NCBI GenBank assembly: GCA_045222795.1
Contig: JBGUZF010000123.1
Coordinates: forward strand, 1 to 7,008
Length of the DNA: 7,008 bases
Source of the DNA: Colimorpha sp045222795
Lineage (GTDB): Bacteria; Bacteroidota; Bacteroidia; Bacteroidales; P3
Reading direction: 5' to 3'
Below, in pieces: positions 4,728 to 7,008 of this stretch (the first letter of the stretch is position 1; the number at the start of each line of letters is the position of its first letter). Position numbers and translations under genes: made by a program. The notes under the pieces are model-generated. The model ran no database searches, had not been told where the DNA came from, and saw only the letters and a program-made list of their open reading frames with translations.

Positions 4728-5399
4728 ATGATTCAAGAGAACATAGAACGCATACGGCAGTCGCTTCCCGAAGGGGTGCGTCTGGTTGCCGTGAGCAAGC
4801 TGAAGCCCGTGGAGGATATCATGGAGGCTTACAATGCCGGTCAGCGTGCCTTTGGCGAGAACTATGCCACGGAGTTGAGGGATAAAGCAGCAGTGCTGCC
4901 GAAAGACCTCGAGTGGCACTTCATCGGTCACCTGCAGGGCAAGCAGCTGAAATACTACATACCCTTTGTGAGCATGATCCACGGTGTGGACAGCATCGCG
5001 CACCTCGAGGAGGTCGAGAAGGCTGCCGCCAAGGTGGACCGCACGGTCGACGTGCTGCTGCAGGTGCATGTGGCGCAGGAGGAGACCAAGTTCGGTTTTC
5101 TGCCGGAAGAGCTAGATAATCTAGATTTTCTAGAGGATCTAGGGCATACAAGAATCTGCGGTGTGATGGGTATGGCCAGCAACACGCCCGACGAGGCGCG
5201 TGTGCGTGCCGACTTCCGCCGTATCCGTCAGGTGTTCGAAAGCCTGAAGTCTGGCGAGTTTGCCGACAGACCTGAGTTCAAGGAGGTGTCTATGGGTATG
5301 AGCCACGACTACCAGATTGCCGTCGACGAAGGCAGCACCATGGTGCGCATTGGCAGCAGCATCTTCGGCGCCAGAGATTATAGCAAGTTGAAAGCTTAA
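4728..5399 (+). CDS. yggS: YggS-family PLP homeostasis protein
   Basis: YggS (PLPBP/PROSC family) is a cytoplasmic single-domain TIM-barrel protein that binds pyridoxal phosphate without known catalysis and keeps free PLP and amino-acid pools balanced. The length of 223 residues is normal. It has AVSKLKP with the PLP lysine at K24, AFGENY (41-46), HFIGHLQGKQ (64-73), HGVDS (85-89), EETKFGF (118-124), ICGVMGMAS (about 143-151) and GMSHDY followed by GSTMVRIGSSIFGARDY at the C-terminus for phosphate binding. Residues 129-140 come from a 9-bp tandem array and read as four L-x-x triplets (LDN, LDF, LED, LGH). They lie in a region of variable length before the ICG strand. The start is ATG 4728. 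yitT starts 3 nt after the stop, so the two are almost certainly co-transcribed. Confidence 0.95.
   Translation: MIQENIERIRQSLPEGVRLVAVSKLKPVEDIMEAYNAGQRAFGENYATELRDKAAVLPKDLEWHFIGHLQGKQLKYYIPFVSMIHGVDSIAHLEEVEKAAAKVDRTVDVLLQVHVAQEETKFGFLPEELDNLDFLEDLGHTRICGVMGMASNTPDEARVRADFRRIRQVFESLKSGEFADRPEFKEVSMGMSHDYQIAVDEGSTMVRIGSSIFGARDYSKLKA
5112..5147 (+). repeat. Array H: four 9-bp units each starting CTAG, inside yggS
   Basis: CTAG occurs at 5112, 5121, 5130 and 5139, exactly 9 bp apart: CTAGATAAT, CTAGATTTT, CTAGAGGAT, CTAGGGCAT. Because the unit is nine bases the frame is kept, giving four L-x-x tripeptides. The segment is AT-rich and uses CTA leucine codons, unlike the CTG/CTC-rich gene around it, so it looks inserted or converted. 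Confidence 0.88.
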
Positions 5400-5402
5400 A
5401 TT

Positions 5403-6284
5403 ATGAACAAAAAAAATATCAAACACGAAATCCTGTCGTACCTGCTGATAACGGTGGGTATTTTGACCTACACCTTCGGGTGGGCGGCCTTCATGCTGCC
5501 CGCCAAGATCGTGGGCGGCGGCGTGAGCGGTATCTCGTCGGTGCTCAATATCGCCGTTGGCATCCCGCTGCCCATCGGTGTGCTCAACTTCATCATCAAC
5601 GGCATCCTGCTGGCCGTAGGCTTCAAGGTTCTGGGTCCCAAGTTCGGCATCGGCACCATCTTCGGCATCGTCATGTCGTCGCTCTGCTTCATCCTCTGGC
5701 AGCAGGTGCTGCATGTGGAGAACCTCTTCGACGTGTCGCAGTTCGGCGACTTCATGTGTGCCATCATCGGCGGCGTGCTCTGCGGCGGCGGCATAGGCCT
5801 CACCTTCATGATGGGTGGCAACAGCGGCGGCACCGACATCATAGCCCTTATCATCAATAAGTACCACAACGTGTCGCCCGGCAAGGTCATCCTTTACCTC
5901 GACATCTTCATCATCGGTAGCTCATGGTTTGTGAGTCACAAGCTCGAGAACGTCATCTTCGGTTATATCGTGATGGTTGTGATGACCTACGTGCTCGACA
6001 TGGTGCTCGACGGCAATAAGCAGAGCTACCAGGTGCTGGTCTTCTCGCCCAAGAACGACGAGATTGCCGAGGCCGTGACCAACGAGGTGGGCCGCGGCGC
6101 CACGTTGCTCGACGCCGAAGGCTGCTACACCAAGCAGCAACAGAAGGTGCTGCTTATGATGGTGCACCGCACCGACAAGCCGCACGTGATGCAGATAATC
6201 CACCGCATAGACCAGAACGCCTTCATAAGTGTCAGCAAAGCGCAGGGCGTCTATGGCAAGAACTTCGAAAAACTGAAACTATAG
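5403..6284 (+). CDS. YitT-family membrane protein with C-terminal DUF2179 domain
   Basis: This is an inner-membrane protein of 293 residues, normal for the YitT family, whose substrate or role is not established. Roughly six hydrophobic segments (about 13-33, 56-74, 82-100, 116-136, 161-177, 183-203) form the membrane part. Family-like glycine-rich motifs appear at AKIVGGGVSGIS (34-45) and MMGGNSGGTDIIA (136-148). A soluble C-terminal domain (about 207-290) begins SYQVLVFSPKNDEIAEAV and contains GRGATLLDAEGCYT (230-243), the usual DUF2179 fold. The start is ATG 5403, 3 nt after the yggS stop. The TAG stop (6282-6284) is followed within 3 nt by heptad array I1. Confidence 0.93.
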   Translation: MNKKNIKHEILSYLLITVGILTYTFGWAAFMLPAKIVGGGVSGISSVLNIAVGIPLPIGVLNFIINGILLAVGFKVLGPKFGIGTIFGIVMSSLCFILWQQVLHVENLFDVSQFGDFMCAIIGGVLCGGGIGLTFMMGGNSGGTDIIALIINKYHNVSPGKVILYLDIFIIGSSWFVSHKLENVIFGYIVMVVMTYVLDMVLDGNKQSYQVLVFSPKNDEIAEAVTNEVGRGATLLDAEGCYTKQQQKVLLMMVHRTDKPHVMQIIHRIDQNAFISVSKAQGVYGKNFEKLKL

Positions 6285-6358
6285 TTAGCTGTAAGCTGTT
6301 AGTTTTAAGTTTTAAGTGCTACGCAGTATGCGGCAGCCAACTTACAGCTCACAGCTAA
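6285..6358 (+). other. Long inverted repeat between yitT and rpe with a nested small hairpin
   Basis: Bases 6285-6303 pair with 6340-6358 over 19 positions with two mismatches. The 36-nt loop holds a second small hairpin: CGCA (6322-6325) with TGCG (6329-6332), flanked by GCT (6318-6320) and AGC (6335-6337). There is no T-tract directly after the 3' arm, so it is not a textbook terminator. It could slow, end or protect the transcript between yitT and rpe. The pairing is visible; the role is inference. Confidence 0.6.
6287..6321 (+). repeat. Heptad array I1: AGCTGTA / AGTTTTA units after yitT
   Basis: There are five consecutive heptads at 6287, 6294, 6301, 6308 and 6315: AGCTGTA, AGCTGTT, AGTTTTA, AGTTTTA, AGTGCTA. 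The array starts 3 nt after the yitT stop and is mirrored by array I2. Confidence 0.9.
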
Positions 6359-6374
6359 AAACTTAATACTTGAA
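6340..6374 (-). repeat. Heptad array I2: the same units in inverted orientation before rpe
   Basis: The heptads on the plus strand begin at 6340, 6347, 6354, 6361 and 6368. On the minus strand, shifted by 3 nt and read from the rpe side, they give AGTATTA, AGTTTTT, AGCTGTG, AGCTGTA, which are the unit types of I1. The array ends 4 nt before the rpe ATG. Confidence 0.85.
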
Positions 6375-6378
6375 AGGA

Positions 6379-7008
6379 ATGAAATTAATATCCCCTTCTC
6401 TGCTCAGTGCCGACTTCGGCAACCTGCAGCGCGACATCGAAATGCTTAACGCCAGCGAGTGCGACTGGCTGCATGTCGACGTGATGGACGGCCTCTTCGT
6501 GCCCAACATCAGCTTCGGCCAGCCTATCGTCAAGCATATCAAGAAGCATGCGCAGAAGCCCCTCGACGTGCACCTGATGATTGAAGACCCCGGCCGCTAT
6601 GTGCAGGACTTCCGCGATGCCGGCGCCGACATACTGACCATCCACTACGAGGCCTGCCGCCACCACGACCGCGTGCTCCATGCCATCCACGACGCAGGCA
6701 TGAAGGGTGGGGTGGTGCTCAACCCCTCGTCGCCCGTCAGCCTGCTCGAGGACATCATCCAGCTCTGTGACCTCGTCCTCCTCATGAGCGTCAATCCCGG
6801 CTTCGGTGGACAGAAGTTCATCGAGAACACCTACGCCAAGGTGCGTCAGCTGCGTGAACTCTGCAACCGCAAGAACCCGCAGTGCCTCATCGAGGTCGAC
6901 GGCGGCGTGAACCTGCAGAATGCCCCGTTGCTTTTCGAGGCCGGTGCCGACGTCCTCGTGGCTGGCAACGCCGTCTTCAAGAGCGACGACCCCGCAGCCA
7001 CCATCCAT
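6379..7008 (+). CDS. rpe: Ribulose-phosphate 3-epimerase (3' end outside window)
   Basis: Rpe interconverts D-ribulose-5-phosphate and D-xylulose-5-phosphate in the cytoplasmic pentose phosphate pathway. The window holds 210 codons with no stop; the family is about 215-225 residues, so only a few C-terminal residues are missing. The TIM-barrel motifs are all present: SPSLLSADF (5-13), the metal and catalytic site HVDVMDG (32-38, with His32 and catalytic Asp34), HLM (65-67, metal His65), LMSVNPGFGGQ (135-145, phosphate loop), the second catalytic Asp174 in EVDGG (172-176), and AGADVLVAGNAVF near the end. The start is ATG 6379, 4 nt after heptad array I2, with no convincing Shine-Dalgarno at normal spacing. 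It is co-directional with yitT and 94 nt downstream, separated by the inverted heptad arrays. Confidence 0.97.
   Translation, partial: MKLISPSLLSADFGNLQRDIEMLNASECDWLHVDVMDGLFVPNISFGQPIVKHIKKHAQKPLDVHLMIEDPGRYVQDFRDAGADILTIHYEACRHHDRVLHAIHDAGMKGGVVLNPSSPVSLLEDIIQLCDLVLLMSVNPGFGGQKFIENTYAKVRQLRELCNRKNPQCLIEVDGGVNLQNAPLLFEAGADVLVAGNAVFKSDDPAATIH

Noticed and set aside
5139..5867. A 242-codon minus-strand frame across yggS and yitT
   Set aside because: Both plus-strand genes are well supported and the antisense product is a low-complexity His/Ala/Asp-rich shadow.
104..6374. CRISPR array or clustered phage-type repeats
   Set aside because: Units are only 6-9 bp with no unique spacers between them, unit sequence differs per site, and no cas genes are present.
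6385..7008. Long minus-strand frame covering the right end
   Set aside because: The plus strand encodes Rpe with all catalytic motifs. The antisense frame is a shadow.

Overview
The window looks like a chromosomal segment of a Bacteroidales bacterium (Bacteroidota; Prevotella- or Muribaculaceae-like). The reasons are the gene families (a Bacteroidales-type MeaB, a small secreted SPOR protein, a two-domain universal stress protein), a near-perfect Bacteroidota promoter (TTTG, 19-nt gap, TAnnTTTG) in front of the tRNA, and the lack of clear Shine-Dalgarno sites. The species assignment is inference. Coding DNA is fairly GC-rich with AT-rich gaps.

Layout: 1-705 is the 3' part of anmK (anhydro-MurNAc kinase, peptidoglycan recycling). 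Then comes a lone tRNA with a CAT anticodon (839-912), with its own promoter and a strong intrinsic terminator. Next, on the + strand, are meaB (GTPase chaperone of the B12-dependent methylmalonyl-CoA mutase) and hemW (heme chaperone of the radical-SAM class). Facing them on the - strand are a universal stress protein gene and, downstream of it, a small secreted SPOR-domain protein gene that ends 2 nt from hemW. Divergent from the stress gene is a + strand cluster: yggS (PLP homeostasis protein), yitT (membrane protein, 3 nt downstream), then rpe (ribulose-phosphate 3-epimerase), which is cut by the window end. These are mostly housekeeping and cofactor genes. I see no insertion sequence, phage gene, CRISPR array or defence system.

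The unexpected layer is a set of very short tandem arrays, mostly with 7-bp units and with 6- and 9-bp versions. They recur through the window at 104-131, 687-714, 747-774, 996-1030, 2116-2143, 2204-2262, 2672-2706, 5112-5147, 6287-6321 and 6340-6374. Unit sequences differ between sites, but nearly all arrays total about 28-36 bp (usually four or five units). Most 7-bp units can be rotated, on one strand or the other, to begin with AG. Some arrays lie inside conserved genes without breaking the frame. Others overlap stop or start codons, and two pairs are convergent so that the transcript could fold into a long imperfect hairpin after anmK and after yitT. This is the main feature that gene annotation does not explain.
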